A stretch of 24,131 nucleotides of DNA. Source: DUPQ01 sp022706885. GTDB lineage: Bacteria > Bacillota > Clostridia > DUPQ01. The translations under genes were made by a program, and so were the position numbers. Positions within the stretch are counted from its first letter, which is position 1. Every line of letters begins with the position of its first letter. Where the stretch lies: positions 1 to 24,131 of the forward strand of contig JAKJBR010000017.1 in the NCBI GenBank assembly GCA_022706885.1. Direction: 5' to 3'. Shown one piece after another: positions 16,816 to 24,131 of this stretch. The notes below the pieces were generated by a model that worked only from the letters and a program-made list of their open reading frames with translations, was not told the DNA's origin and ran no database searches.

Positions 16816-17448
16816 ATGATTTATGATGATATTTCAGCGGCATTACAAAAAGGTAGAAGGAAAGATGTAGAGGCATTGATTCAGCAGGCTATAGATGATA
16901 AAATGCCGGCAAAAGACATTCTTAACAAAGGTCTTCTTGCAGGAATGGATATTGTCGGTGAGAAATTCAAGAACAACGAATTGTATGTTCCCGATGTTCT
17001 TGTAGCTGCCAGAGCAATGAATGCCGGAACCGCATTACTCAAGCCCCTTCTGGCCGAAGCGGGAGTGGAATCAATAGGAAAAGTGGTAATAGGTACCGTA
17101 TTGGGCGATCTTCATGACATAGGCAAAAACCTTGTAAAAATGATGATGGAAGGCAAAGGCTTTGATGTTATTGATTTGGGCGTAAATGTTTCCGCAGAAC
17201 AGTTTGTACAAAGTGCTATTGAGCACGATGCCGAAATTATCGCCTGTTCCGCACTTCTGACAACAACTATGGGTGAGATGGCCAATGTTGTAAAAGTAGC
17301 AACGGAAAAAGGTATAAGAGATAAAGTTACAATAATGATAGGCGGAGCACCGGTTAATGAAGCATTTAAGATTTCGGTAGGTGCCGATATCTATACACCC
17401 GATGCCGCAAGTGCTGCGGAAGAAGCTGCCAAGGTAGTATTGAATTAA
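16816..17448 (+). CDS. Corrinoid (B12)-binding methyl-carrier protein, MtbC/MttC-like
   Basis: Proteins of this family hold a cobalamin that accepts a methyl group from a substrate-specific methyltransferase (methylamines, methanol, betaines, methoxy-aromatics) and passes it on. The 210-aa length is normal. Residues 1-85 form the four-helix cap domain. Residues about 88-210 form the Rossmann-type B12 domain with the base-off signature DLHDIG (His100 coordinates cobalt), SAL (145-147) and GG (176-177), ending in GADIYTPDA. The SD CGGAGGG (16801-16807) is strong. The gene stands alone: no methyltransferase, activating ATPase or methylamine transporter is in the window, and a terminator follows. 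Its substrate therefore cannot be assigned. Confidence 0.92.
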   Translation: MIYDDISAALQKGRRKDVEALIQQAIDDKMPAKDILNKGLLAGMDIVGEKFKNNELYVPDVLVAARAMNAGTALLKPLLAEAGVESIGKVVIGTVLGDLHDIGKNLVKMMMEGKGFDVIDLGVNVSAEQFVQSAIEHDAEIIACSALLTTTMGEMANVVKVATEKGIRDKVTIMIGGAPVNEAFKISVGADIYTPDAASAAEEAAKVVLN

Positions 17449-17474
17449 TGTAAACTTGTATTTTTAATATTAAT

Positions 17475-17511
17475 AAGAGTTGTCATATTTGATAGCGGCA
17501 ACTCTTTTTTA
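17475..17511 (+). terminator. Rho-independent terminator after the corrinoid gene
   Basis: AAGAGTTGTC (17475-17484) pairs with GGCAACTCTT (17497-17506) through 10 bp including one wobble, followed by a T run (17505-17510). It lies between two convergent genes. On the minus strand the same stem is followed by a poorer T stretch, so it may also stop the ychF-tmcAL transcript. Confidence 0.9.
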
Positions 17512-17556
17512 TATTCTTTAATTTACCCGATGATAAAATCAAGTCATTTTATGTTT

Positions 17557-18798
17557 TTATTCAAACAGAGGTTTAACGGAAAATTCATTGCAATAATGAG
17601 ATTTGTCTTTTAAACATACCGCATTATAGATATCACAGGCCGCATTTTCAAACTCGATGAGAGTCTTTAAGTTGAGATCAGAATCATCATAAGACTTTTT
17701 CAAAGTTGTAATTACAGGTAAAGAGGATTTTGAGGAAAGCATGGATAACAGTGATTTGTCACGGCATGCAAGCACTCTGACGTAACCGGGCCTTTTATAC
17801 TTGCCTGAAATACTCTTATCCGCACCAAGAAGTATATGTATTAAGAGTCGTTGTATTCTGGTTGCAGGATATCGTTTATTAACACAGGCATTAATGAAAT
17901 CATTAACGGAATTTCCTGAGAATACATTTTTCTTAAGGAGATTTTCCATACCTTCATTTACCAAAGGAAATTTTTTCAATTGCTTTTCACTCCTGGAAAC
18001 AACAGAGTAAATAATCAGGTCTTCAAATAAATCCATGGAGCCGAAATGCTTAACCTCTGAGTAATCTTCCAGTATTTTTAATGTTGAGGGGGGAAGATTG
18101 TCTGCCAAATCTTTATTGTTAATAACTTTTTCCGACAGCAAATATTTCCTTATGGCTGTGGCGGAAGAAAAGTTTTCTTTCATATAGGGATCATTATAAT
18201 CGCTTCCCGTTCTTTCTATAGGTACGGTCAGGATATTTGATTTCTGTCTTATTAAAGCTTTCTCGTATTCTATTGCCAGAATATCATTGGAGGATTTTAA
18301 TGTTTCGGACAACTTATAAATATCTGCATCCGATTTATTCAGTAGTTTTATCAAAGCATGCTGTCTGGCTTTGGGAAAAGACAAACCTTTTGATAACTCG
18401 GCTTTAAGTATCTCTTTGTATTCTTGTGATTCGTAAGCCAACAGCGAGGATATTTTCTTGACATTATAGTTATCGGAGGATTTACAACCGTAACTGATAT
18501 AGTCGACTATGCCGATGTTGTTCAGTATATAAACGGCATTGTCGGCATATGCTTCGGCGGTGGCACAACAGAACAGGGTCGGGTATTCCAGTACCATATC
18601 AGCACCGTTGGATATTGCCATCCGTGCACGGGCATATTTATCTATTAATGCGGGTTCTCCTCTTTGAACAAAGTCGGAACTTAAGAGACATATTACGGCA
18701 ACATTATTTTTGAATAACTTCTTAATCTCGGTTATCTGATGTAAATGACCGTTATGGAAAGGATTATATTCCGATATGATGCCGACGATATTCATCAT
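17557..18798 (-). CDS. tmcAL: TmcAL (YlbM), tRNA-Met cytidine acetate ligase
   Basis: TmcAL makes N4-acetylcytidine at the wobble position of elongator tRNA-Met from acetate and ATP in the cytoplasm. At 413 aa it matches the family. The N-terminal nucleotidyltransferase core has EYNPFHNGH (10-18), the HxGH-like ATP site, followed by DFVQRGEPALIDKYARA and the ADMVLEYP block, as in Bacillus YlbM. Later blocks such as SSATAIRKYL, with the Ser-Ala-Thr contact region, are also present. Two ATGs lie in tandem at the start; AAAGGG is 6 bases before the first. It lies 15 bp after the ychF stop, so the two genes form a minus-strand operon convergent with the corrinoid gene. Confidence 0.92.
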   Translation of the reverse strand: MMNIVGIISEYNPFHNGHLHQITEIKKLFKNNVAVICLLSSDFVQRGEPALIDKYARARMAISNGADMVLEYPTLFCCATAEAYADNAVYILNNIGIVDYISYGCKSSDNYNVKKISSLLAYESQEYKEILKAELSKGLSFPKARQHALIKLLNKSDADIYKLSETLKSSNDILAIEYEKALIRQKSNILTVPIERTGSDYNDPYMKENFSSATAIRKYLLSEKVINNKDLADNLPPSTLKILEDYSEVKHFGSMDLFEDLIIYSVVSRSEKQLKKFPLVNEGMENLLKKNVFSGNSVNDFINACVNKRYPATRIQRLLIHILLGADKSISGKYKRPGYVRVLACRDKSLLSMLSSKSSLPVITTLKKSYDDSDLNLKTLIEFENAACDIYNAVCLKDKSHYCNEFSVKPLFE

Positions 18799-18813
18799 TT
18801 TGTACCCTTTAAA

Positions 18814-19905
18814 TTATACATTAAATCTGAACAGAACAATATCTCCGTCCCTGAAGACATAAGTTTTGCCCTCACTTCTGACCAGGCCTTTTTCTTTTAC
18901 CGCATTATATGAGCCTAAACGCTTTATATCATCATAAGTGAATACTTCCGCCCTTATAAACCCTCTTTCAAAATCCGAATGAATCTTACCGGCGGCTTTG
19001 GGTGCCGTGGTATTATTCCTTATTGTCCATGCCCGGACTTCCTTTTTCCCGACGGTAAGAAAACTCATAAGGTCTAAAAGCTTATAGCTCTTGACAATAA
19101 GTCTTTCCAGGCCGGTTTCGGTAATGCCCAAATCCGCCAAGAATGCAGTTTTTTCATCTTTATCCAAAGCGGAAAGCTCTTCTTCGAATTTTGCACAGAC
19201 CTTGATAACTTCATTACCTTCGGCAGCGGCTATTTCGGTTAATGCTTTTATGTAATCATTGTCTTCCGACATTCCCTGTTCATCGACATTGGCAACATAG
19301 AGGATGGGCTTCAGAGTAATCAAGAAAAGATCACTCATATATACTTCCCGGTCGGTATTCTCGATTTTAAATGATCTTGCCATTTTTCCTTCCAGCAGGT
19401 GTTCTTTTAAATCATCATAGAATTTAAGCATAGGAATATATGCCTTATCACCGGATTTTGCCGCTTTAGCGGTTTTTTCTATTCTGCGCTCTATCATATC
19501 TATGTCCGCAAATATCAGTTCCAGATTAATTGTTTCCACATCTCTTACCGGATTCACACTTCCGTCGACATGCAACAGATCCTCGTCATCAAAGCATCTT
19601 ACGACATGACAAAGAGCGTCAACCTGTTGTATAGCGGCTAAAAACTTGTTACCTACACCTTCACCTTTATTGGAACCGCGCACCAGACCGGGAATATCAA
19701 CAAATTCAATGGTCGCATAGGTTGTCTTATCGGGGTTGTAAATGCTTGCAAGAAAATCCACTCTCTCATCGGGAACATTAACTATGCCGACATTGGGCTC
19801 CAATGTAGAGAACATATAGTTATTGGTCTGCGCTTTGTTATGTGTCATTACATTAAATATTGTACTTTTGCCTACATTGGGCAATCCCACTATTCCAAGT
19901 TTCAT
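18814..19905 (-). CDS. ychF: YchF, Obg-family ATPase
   Basis: YchF (OLA1 in eukaryotes) is a translation-associated P-loop NTPase that binds ribosomes and prefers ATP to GTP. The 363-aa length is canonical. The P-loop GLPNVGKST is at residues 7-15, the switch region contains FSTLEPN, and DIPGLVRGSNKGEGVGNKF is the G3/switch II block. The G4 position reads NVDE rather than NKxD, the signature linked to ATP preference. A coiled-coil insertion (about 130-200) and a C-terminal TGS domain (about 280-363) follow, ending DGDIVLFRFNV. SD CGAGG lies 5 bases upstream. It is first in a minus-strand operon with tmcAL. Confidence 0.97.
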   Translation of the reverse strand: MKLGIVGLPNVGKSTIFNVMTHNKAQTNNYMFSTLEPNVGIVNVPDERVDFLASIYNPDKTTYATIEFVDIPGLVRGSNKGEGVGNKFLAAIQQVDALCHVVRCFDDEDLLHVDGSVNPVRDVETINLELIFADIDMIERRIEKTAKAAKSGDKAYIPMLKFYDDLKEHLLEGKMARSFKIENTDREVYMSDLFLITLKPILYVANVDEQGMSEDNDYIKALTEIAAAEGNEVIKVCAKFEEELSALDKDEKTAFLADLGITETGLERLIVKSYKLLDLMSFLTVGKKEVRAWTIRNNTTAPKAAGKIHSDFERGFIRAEVFTYDDIKRLGSYNAVKEKGLVRSEGKTYVFRDGDIVLFRFNV

Positions 19906-19933
19906 AAAAACCTCGTTGTACTATTCTTGGCTG

Positions 19934-19963
19934 ATTATATCACAACAAATGTTAAGCGGACAA
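19934..19963 (-). promoter_or_regulatory. Promoter of ychF-tmcAL
   Basis: On the minus strand TTGTCC (19963-19958) and TATAAT (19939-19934) are separated by 18 bp. The -10 box is extended (TGATATAAT). The start of transcription would fall about 20 bases before the ychF start codon. Confidence 0.7.
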
Positions 19964-20019
19964 AATATTGCGGATATAATATCTCTATAAAACAGCATAT
20001 ATATTTAAATCTAATATCT

Positions 20020-20049
20020 TTGACATTAACACATCGGCTATGTTAAACT
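20020..20049 (+). promoter_or_regulatory. Promoter of the second Gfo/Idh gene
   Basis: A perfect TTGACA (20020-20025) is followed after 18 bp by TAAACT (20044-20049), with an extended TGT just before it. A perfect TATAAT at 19975-19980 also occurs upstream but lacks a good -35 box. The region is divergent with the ychF promoter. Confidence 0.55.
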
Positions 20050-20078
20050 TCAAATATATCCGGATTAAGAGGTGCAGT

Positions 20079-21140
20079 ATGAAAGAAAAAATCAAAGTAG
20101 GTATTATCGGAACAGGGAATATCAGCACATTTCATATGGCCGGCTACAAACGTCTTTCCGACAGATGTGATGTTGTGGCGGTATGCGATATTGATCGAGA
20201 AAAAGTTACGGCTTTTGCAAAGAAACACGATGTACCGTATTACTACACCGATTACAATGAAATGCTTACGGCACATAAATTGGATGCCGTCAGTGTATGC
20301 ACATGGAACAGTGCCCATAAAGATGCAACAATAGCCGCATTAAACAGTAAAGCAAATGTGCTATGTGAGAAGCCTATGGCAATGAACACAGCTGAAGCTC
20401 TGGAAATGCAGAAAGCCGCTAAAAGAAACGGCAAACTCCTTATGATAGGTTTTGTTAGACGATTCGGTAATGATGCAAAGATACTCAAATCCTTCATTGA
20501 TAACGGATCATTGGGAGATATTTATTATGCAAAAGCCACATACTTACGTCGCAGCGGTTGTCCCGGAGGGTGGTTTAAGGATATAAAATATGCAGGCGGG
20601 GGTCCGTTGATAGACCTGGGTGTTCATGTAATAGATCTGGTTCGTTATCTTGCCGATACTCCCAAGCCGATATCGGCATACGGAGCGACATATGACAATC
20701 TCGGTCCGAACAGAGCTGAGGGACCCAAAGGATATGTTGTCGAAGAGAGTTCAAAATATGTATTCAGTGTGGAAGACATGGCTACGGGACTGGTCAGATT
20801 TGATAACGGACTTACAATGTTCGTGGAGGCTTCGTTTAATCTGAATATTAAGCAGGATACCGGTGTAATAGAGATATTCGGGACCAAAGGCGGTGCAAGA
20901 ATAGATCCCGGTATAGAATTTTACCTGGATATCAACGGCAGGTTTGTGGATGTCAAACCGCATGGTGATTCCGCATTGAGCTTTACCGGTCTTTTTGAAA
21001 GTGAGATAGAGCATTTTGCGGATTGTGTTATCAATAACACACCGTGCCGTGCCACAGCGGAAGACGGTGTAATGGTAATGAAGATTATAGATGCGATATA
21101 TGAGTCGGCAAAATTGAAAAAGGAAGTGAAAATTGATTAG
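20079..21140 (+). CDS. Gfo/Idh/MocA-family NAD(P)-dependent oxidoreductase (second copy)
   Basis: A sugar or polyol dehydrogenase family member of unknown substrate. The ATG at 20079 gives 353 aa and is preceded by AAGAGG (20067-20072) at 6 bases. An in-frame ATG at 20040 would place the promoter -10 region and the SD inside the gene. The N-terminal Rossmann motif is VGIIGTGNISTFH. EKP is at 97-99 with catalytic Lys98. GGGPLIDLGVHVIDLVRYL carries the paired Asp179 and His183 of inositol-dehydrogenase-like members. It is only distantly similar to the protein at 10808-11878, so this is not a recent duplication. No transport or sugar-catabolism gene is adjacent; the two-component genes follow after 50 bp. 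Confidence 0.9.
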   Translation: MKEKIKVGIIGTGNISTFHMAGYKRLSDRCDVVAVCDIDREKVTAFAKKHDVPYYYTDYNEMLTAHKLDAVSVCTWNSAHKDATIAALNSKANVLCEKPMAMNTAEALEMQKAAKRNGKLLMIGFVRRFGNDAKILKSFIDNGSLGDIYYAKATYLRRSGCPGGWFKDIKYAGGGPLIDLGVHVIDLVRYLADTPKPISAYGATYDNLGPNRAEGPKGYVVEESSKYVFSVEDMATGLVRFDNGLTMFVEASFNLNIKQDTGVIEIFGTKGGARIDPGIEFYLDINGRFVDVKPHGDSALSFTGLFESEIEHFADCVINNTPCRATAEDGVMVMKIIDAIYESAKLKKEVKID

Positions 21141-21190
21141 TTTGGTGCACATAATATTCAAACTGCTCAATTTAGTAAAGGGTAATACTG

Positions 21191-21868
21191 ATGAACAAAA
21201 TACTGGTTGTTGATGATGATCAAAACATATGCGAACTTCTGACTCTCTATTTGGAAAAAGAAGGTTATACGGTAGTATGTGCCAATGACGGATTGGAGGC
21301 TTTGGAAGTGTTCAAGGATGAAAATCCCGATTTGATTATTCTGGATATCATGCTTCCGGGAATGGACGGTAAGGATGTCTGCAAACAGATAAAGAGAAAA
21401 GACGATGTGCCTATTCTTATGTTAAGTGCAAAAGCCGAGACTTTCGACAAGGTTCTATGTCTGGAATTGGGTGCCGATGATTATGTCGTTAAACCTTTTG
21501 AGGCAAAAGAGCTGGTTGCAAGAGTAAAAGCTATTATACGAAGGGCCAAAGGTAATCAAAGCGGGTATTCCGATTTAAAATATACCGATTTGGTGATAAG
21601 TAAGAATACCTACACGGTGTTGCTCAAAGATAAACAGATAGAACTTCCTCTTAAAGAATTTGAGTTGCTGTTTTTAATGGCTTCCAATCCCAATTCGGTT
21701 TTCACAAGAGATATGCTTTTGGAGAAAATATGGGGATTTGACTTTTTCGGAGATTCCAGAACGGTCGATGTACATATAAAAAGGCTGAGGGAAAAAATAA
21801 ATCTCCCCGATGTAAACTGGCAGTTAAAGACCGTCTGGGGTGTAGGATATAAATTTGAAGTATTATGA
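21191..21868 (+). CDS. OmpR/PhoB-family response regulator
   Basis: A DNA-binding response regulator of 225 aa. The receiver domain (1-118) has the acidic pair Asp8-Asp9, phospho-acceptor Asp52 (IILDIMLPGMDG), Ser79 and Lys101 (VVKPF). The winged-helix domain (about 128-225) has the typical LPLKEFELLFLMASNP start, the WGFDFFGDSRTVDVHIKRLR recognition helix and the WGVGYKFE end. SD AAAGGG lies 9 bases upstream. The stop codon overlaps the kinase start by 4 bases (ATGA), so the pair is translationally coupled. Targets probably include the HtrA-like gene downstream, by analogy with secretion-stress systems; that is inference. Confidence 0.95.
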   Translation: MNKILVVDDDQNICELLTLYLEKEGYTVVCANDGLEALEVFKDENPDLIILDIMLPGMDGKDVCKQIKRKDDVPILMLSAKAETFDKVLCLELGADDYVVKPFEAKELVARVKAIIRRAKGNQSGYSDLKYTDLVISKNTYTVLLKDKQIELPLKEFELLFLMASNPNSVFTRDMLLEKIWGFDFFGDSRTVDVHIKRLREKINLPDVNWQLKTVWGVGYKFEVL

Positions 21869-23391
21869 AACGAAATGTTTTATCCGCAACATTAAGAAGA
21901 TTTGTGCTTTATATCGTTATTATAGTATCCCTTTTTTCGGTTATAATCTATTATCAGACCTGGCAAAGCATACTTAATAATCAGAGTCTGACTGCAATGA
22001 ATATATATCCTTTGGTTAAAAACGAACTGGACCAGAGAAAAGTGCTTCTGTATTCCAATCTTACTTCCAGTGCTTTTAATGCTCAGACATATCTGTTTGA
22101 TTCCATTGATAAGCTTGCCGCAATGAGCAACAAAATGATATGGATTATAGATGAAGAGGGAAAGGTTGTTTCTCATGCTCCCAGAATGGAGTCTTTAATT
22201 AAAATATTGAAAAAGAGGCAGGAAACCTTCACATATCATCTTCCGGAAGATACGGGTTATAAAAAAATATTCGATTCCGATTCGGCATACATTAAAAACA
22301 GTAAAATTTTTAATGATATTCTTGAAGAAGAGGATTTTATCGGAAGGTCATATATATTTGTTGACACTTACAATATTTCGAGGAGCGATCCCGAAAAGGT
22401 GAAACGTATTGCGGTATGCATAAGTACATATAAACAACAGGAAAAAGAAGCATTTCTTTCAGGTATACATCTTCTGGTTTTTCCCATTGCGTTTATTTCC
22501 ATATTATCGGTTTTCCTGGTGGTGGCTTTCGCCAAATCTATATCCGGACCGCTCAATGACTTTCTTAATGCGGCAAAATCGGTATCACAGGGCAATCTCA
22601 AAGTGCGTGCAAAGTATACCGATGACAGGACCGAATTGGGGGAATTATCCAAAACTTTTAACAGCATGATGGAAAGACTGGAGAAGACCGAGCAACAGAG
22701 AGCGGAATTTACCAGTAATGTCGCTCATGAACTGAGAACCCCCATGACATCAATAGGAGGATTTGTGGAAGGTATTTTAGACGGAACCATCCCCGAGGAA
22801 AAGCATAAAACCTATCTTAAAAGAGTTTCCGATGAAATAAGGCGACTTACCAATATGGTACGGGATCTGCTGGTTCTGACTAAATTGGATGCCGAAGAGG
22901 ATGATTCTTTGGTAAAAAATCGGTTTGACATTAACGATATGATAAGAAAGTCCATCATTCGCTTTGAAGAAGAGATAACGGAAAAAAAATTGTTTATAAA
23001 TGTTAACTTTTATGCAGAAGTGACATATGTTTACGCAAACTCCGATGATATTGAGAGGGTACTTATCAATTTAATACACAATGCCGTAAAATTTACCAAC
23101 GACGGAGGTAATATTACTATTACTGTAGAACCCAAAAGAGATAAGGTGCATGTTTCAATAAGAGATAACGGAATAGGTATTGAGCAGGAGGATCTGGAGA
23201 ATATCTGGACAAGATTTTATAAAAGCGATAAATCAAGAGGTAGAGACGGAACCGGCACGGGGTTGGGACTGCCTATTGTGTTCAGTGTTATTAAAAGACA
23301 TAAGGAAACAATTGATGTTAAGAGCAGAAGAGGTATAGGTACCGAGTTTATCTTTACACTGGATAATGCCGAGCAAACGGATAATTCATAA
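21865..23391 (+). CDS. Membrane sensor histidine kinase
   Basis: The cognate kinase of the preceding regulator, 508 aa. TM1 (about 12-30) and TM2 (about 201-223) enclose a roughly 170-residue extracytoplasmic sensor containing WIIDEEGKVVSHAP, which resembles the beta-strand core of a Cache or PAS-like fold. A HAMP domain follows (about 223-277). The dimerisation domain has the H-box SNVAHELRTPMTS with phospho-acceptor His288. The ATPase domain shows the N box (NLIHNAVKFTN), G1 DNGIGI (from Asp434), the F box (WTRFYKSDKS) and G2 GTGLGL (about 464-469). All catalytic motifs look intact. The signal is unknown. Confidence 0.95.
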   Translation: MKRNVLSATLRRFVLYIVIIVSLFSVIIYYQTWQSILNNQSLTAMNIYPLVKNELDQRKVLLYSNLTSSAFNAQTYLFDSIDKLAAMSNKMIWIIDEEGKVVSHAPRMESLIKILKKRQETFTYHLPEDTGYKKIFDSDSAYIKNSKIFNDILEEEDFIGRSYIFVDTYNISRSDPEKVKRIAVCISTYKQQEKEAFLSGIHLLVFPIAFISILSVFLVVAFAKSISGPLNDFLNAAKSVSQGNLKVRAKYTDDRTELGELSKTFNSMMERLEKTEQQRAEFTSNVAHELRTPMTSIGGFVEGILDGTIPEEKHKTYLKRVSDEIRRLTNMVRDLLVLTKLDAEEDDSLVKNRFDINDMIRKSIIRFEEEITEKKLFINVNFYAEVTYVYANSDDIERVLINLIHNAVKFTNDGGNITITVEPKRDKVHVSIRDNGIGIEQEDLENIWTRFYKSDKSRGRDGTGTGLGLPIVFSVIKRHKETIDVKSRRGIGTEFIFTLDNAEQTDNS

Positions 23392-23442
23392 AAAGTTAAC
23401 AAATAAAACATTAAAGTGTGGTACTATCACTATGAGGGCAAA

Positions 23443-24131
23443 ATGGTAAAGTCAAGAAGAAGTAACCGAAGTGACAAGAATAACGAATTATTACGAAACG
23501 ATATAAAGAATAACGGTTATTATACCGAGACCATAAAAACTCAGAAAAAGAGTTTTGTTTCCAGAATAATTCTTCCGCTGTTCATATGCATATTGTGTAT
23601 TACATTATCGGTATGTGCAACTGCTTTAACGGTATTCTATGTCAGAAAGATAAATCAGCCCGATACCGATTTGCTTTTTATAAACAACCCGATACAAAGT
23701 CCCGAACCTGTTAATACCGAAAATCCGGTGCCTACGGAAACGCAAGAGGTTGATACCGATACCCGACCGGATGAAATAAGAGAGAATCTGGTTATAACCA
23801 CATACAGGGATATATCCAGAGTGGAGGTAACTCCGCTGGAAGTGGATTCCACAATCAGTGATGCCGTACAGAAGATAATGCCGTCAATTGCCTATCTCAA
23901 ATGCATGTATGCTGATGAAAAGGGTGTTCACATGACCGAGGCCTCCGCTTTGATTATTTCCAATGACGGATATATGATAACCGCAAACAGTGTTATAGAA
24001 CCTCTGTGCTATGATAAAAGTAATGAATTTAAAGAGAACTGTTCTATCTCGGTATTTGTGGATTTTGATTTCAATATTCTCTATTCCGCGAAGGTGATAG
24101 GCAGAGATAAAACAAATAATGTGGCTCTTCT
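23443..24131 (+). CDS. Membrane-anchored HtrA-like protein, catalytic residues lost (partial, cut by window end)
   Basis: The frame opens at ATG 23443 with GAGGG (23434-23438) upstream and stays open to the window edge (229 codons visible). Residues 1-37 are basic and polar, about 39-66 form one membrane segment, and about 70-125 form a Pro/Thr/Glu-rich linker, as in membrane-tethered HtrA/DegP proteins. From about 135 a trypsin-like fold starts (SDAVQKIMPSIAYL, then ASALIISNDGYMITANSVIE). In active HtrA this last block reads TNNHVV; here the catalytic His position is Ser183. In the later block VIGRDKTNNVALL the catalytic Asp of TDLAVL is Asn226. The nucleophile and any PDZ domain are beyond the edge. 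It is likely a pseudoprotease. It follows the two-component genes by 51 bp with no terminator. Confidence 0.75.
   Translation, partial: MVKSRRSNRSDKNNELLRNDIKNNGYYTETIKTQKKSFVSRIILPLFICILCITLSVCATALTVFYVRKINQPDTDLLFINNPIQSPEPVNTENPVPTETQEVDTDTRPDEIRENLVITTYRDISRVEVTPLEVDSTISDAVQKIMPSIAYLKCMYADEKGVHMTEASALIISNDGYMITANSVIEPLCYDKSNEFKENCSISVFVDFDFNILYSAKVIGRDKTNNVAL

Noticed and set aside
17533..17552. Minus-strand terminator for tmcAL (ATAAAAT/ATTTTAT hairpin)
   Set aside because: The stem is made only of A-T pairs and no T run follows on the minus strand. The hairpin at 17475-17506 is a better candidate.

Overview
The window is a piece of a low-GC Gram-positive chromosome, most likely a clostridial Firmicute. 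G+C looks like roughly 38-40 % by eye and was not computed. The evidence is a FapR lipid regulator, the conserved plsX-acpP-rnc-smc-ftsY order, a T-box leader, RNase J instead of an RNase E-based system, strong purine-rich ribosome binding sites, and heavy use of ATA and AGA codons. It is almost all chromosomal housekeeping DNA. I saw no IS element, phage gene, CRISPR array, tRNA or rRNA.

Layout. (1) 1-2034: fapR-plsX-acpP, a lipid-synthesis operon with a sigma-A-type promoter, a FapR-like operator on its start site and a terminator after acpP. (2) 2018-7304: rnc-smc-ftsY, preceded by a long hairpin that could be an RNase III target. (3) 7294-10707: a near-ideal promoter inside the end of ftsY, an isoleucine-specific T-box and a type-2 ileS. 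(4) 10808-16738: a tight cluster of a Gfo/Idh oxidoreductase, an unrecognised membrane-anchored propeller-like protein, RNase J and TyrS. (5) 16816-17511: a lone corrinoid (B12) methyl-carrier protein with its own terminator. (6) Minus strand, 19905-17557: ychF then tmcAL (ylbM). (7) 20079-21140: a second Gfo/Idh oxidoreductase. (8) 21191-24131: an OmpR-type response regulator and histidine kinase, followed by the start of a membrane-anchored HtrA-like protein cut by the window edge.

How the genes work together. The first two regions couple phospholipid and fatty-acid supply (FapR, PlsX, ACP) with RNA processing (RNase III), chromosome compaction (Smc) and membrane-protein targeting (FtsY). 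The middle carries two aminoacyl-tRNA synthetases and the main 5' RNA-decay nuclease. The last block looks like an envelope-stress module (two-component system plus HtrA-like protein).

Most notable points. RNase J has no ATG/GTG/TTG start ahead of its conserved N-terminus; its frame is continuous with the preceding gene across a single UAG. The HtrA-like protein has lost the catalytic His and Asp. A roughly 21-bp hairpin lies directly before the RNase III gene. The corrinoid protein has no methyltransferase partner in view. I did not find a clearly new multi-gene system; the unrecognised membrane protein at 11888-13837 is the main gene of unknown function.
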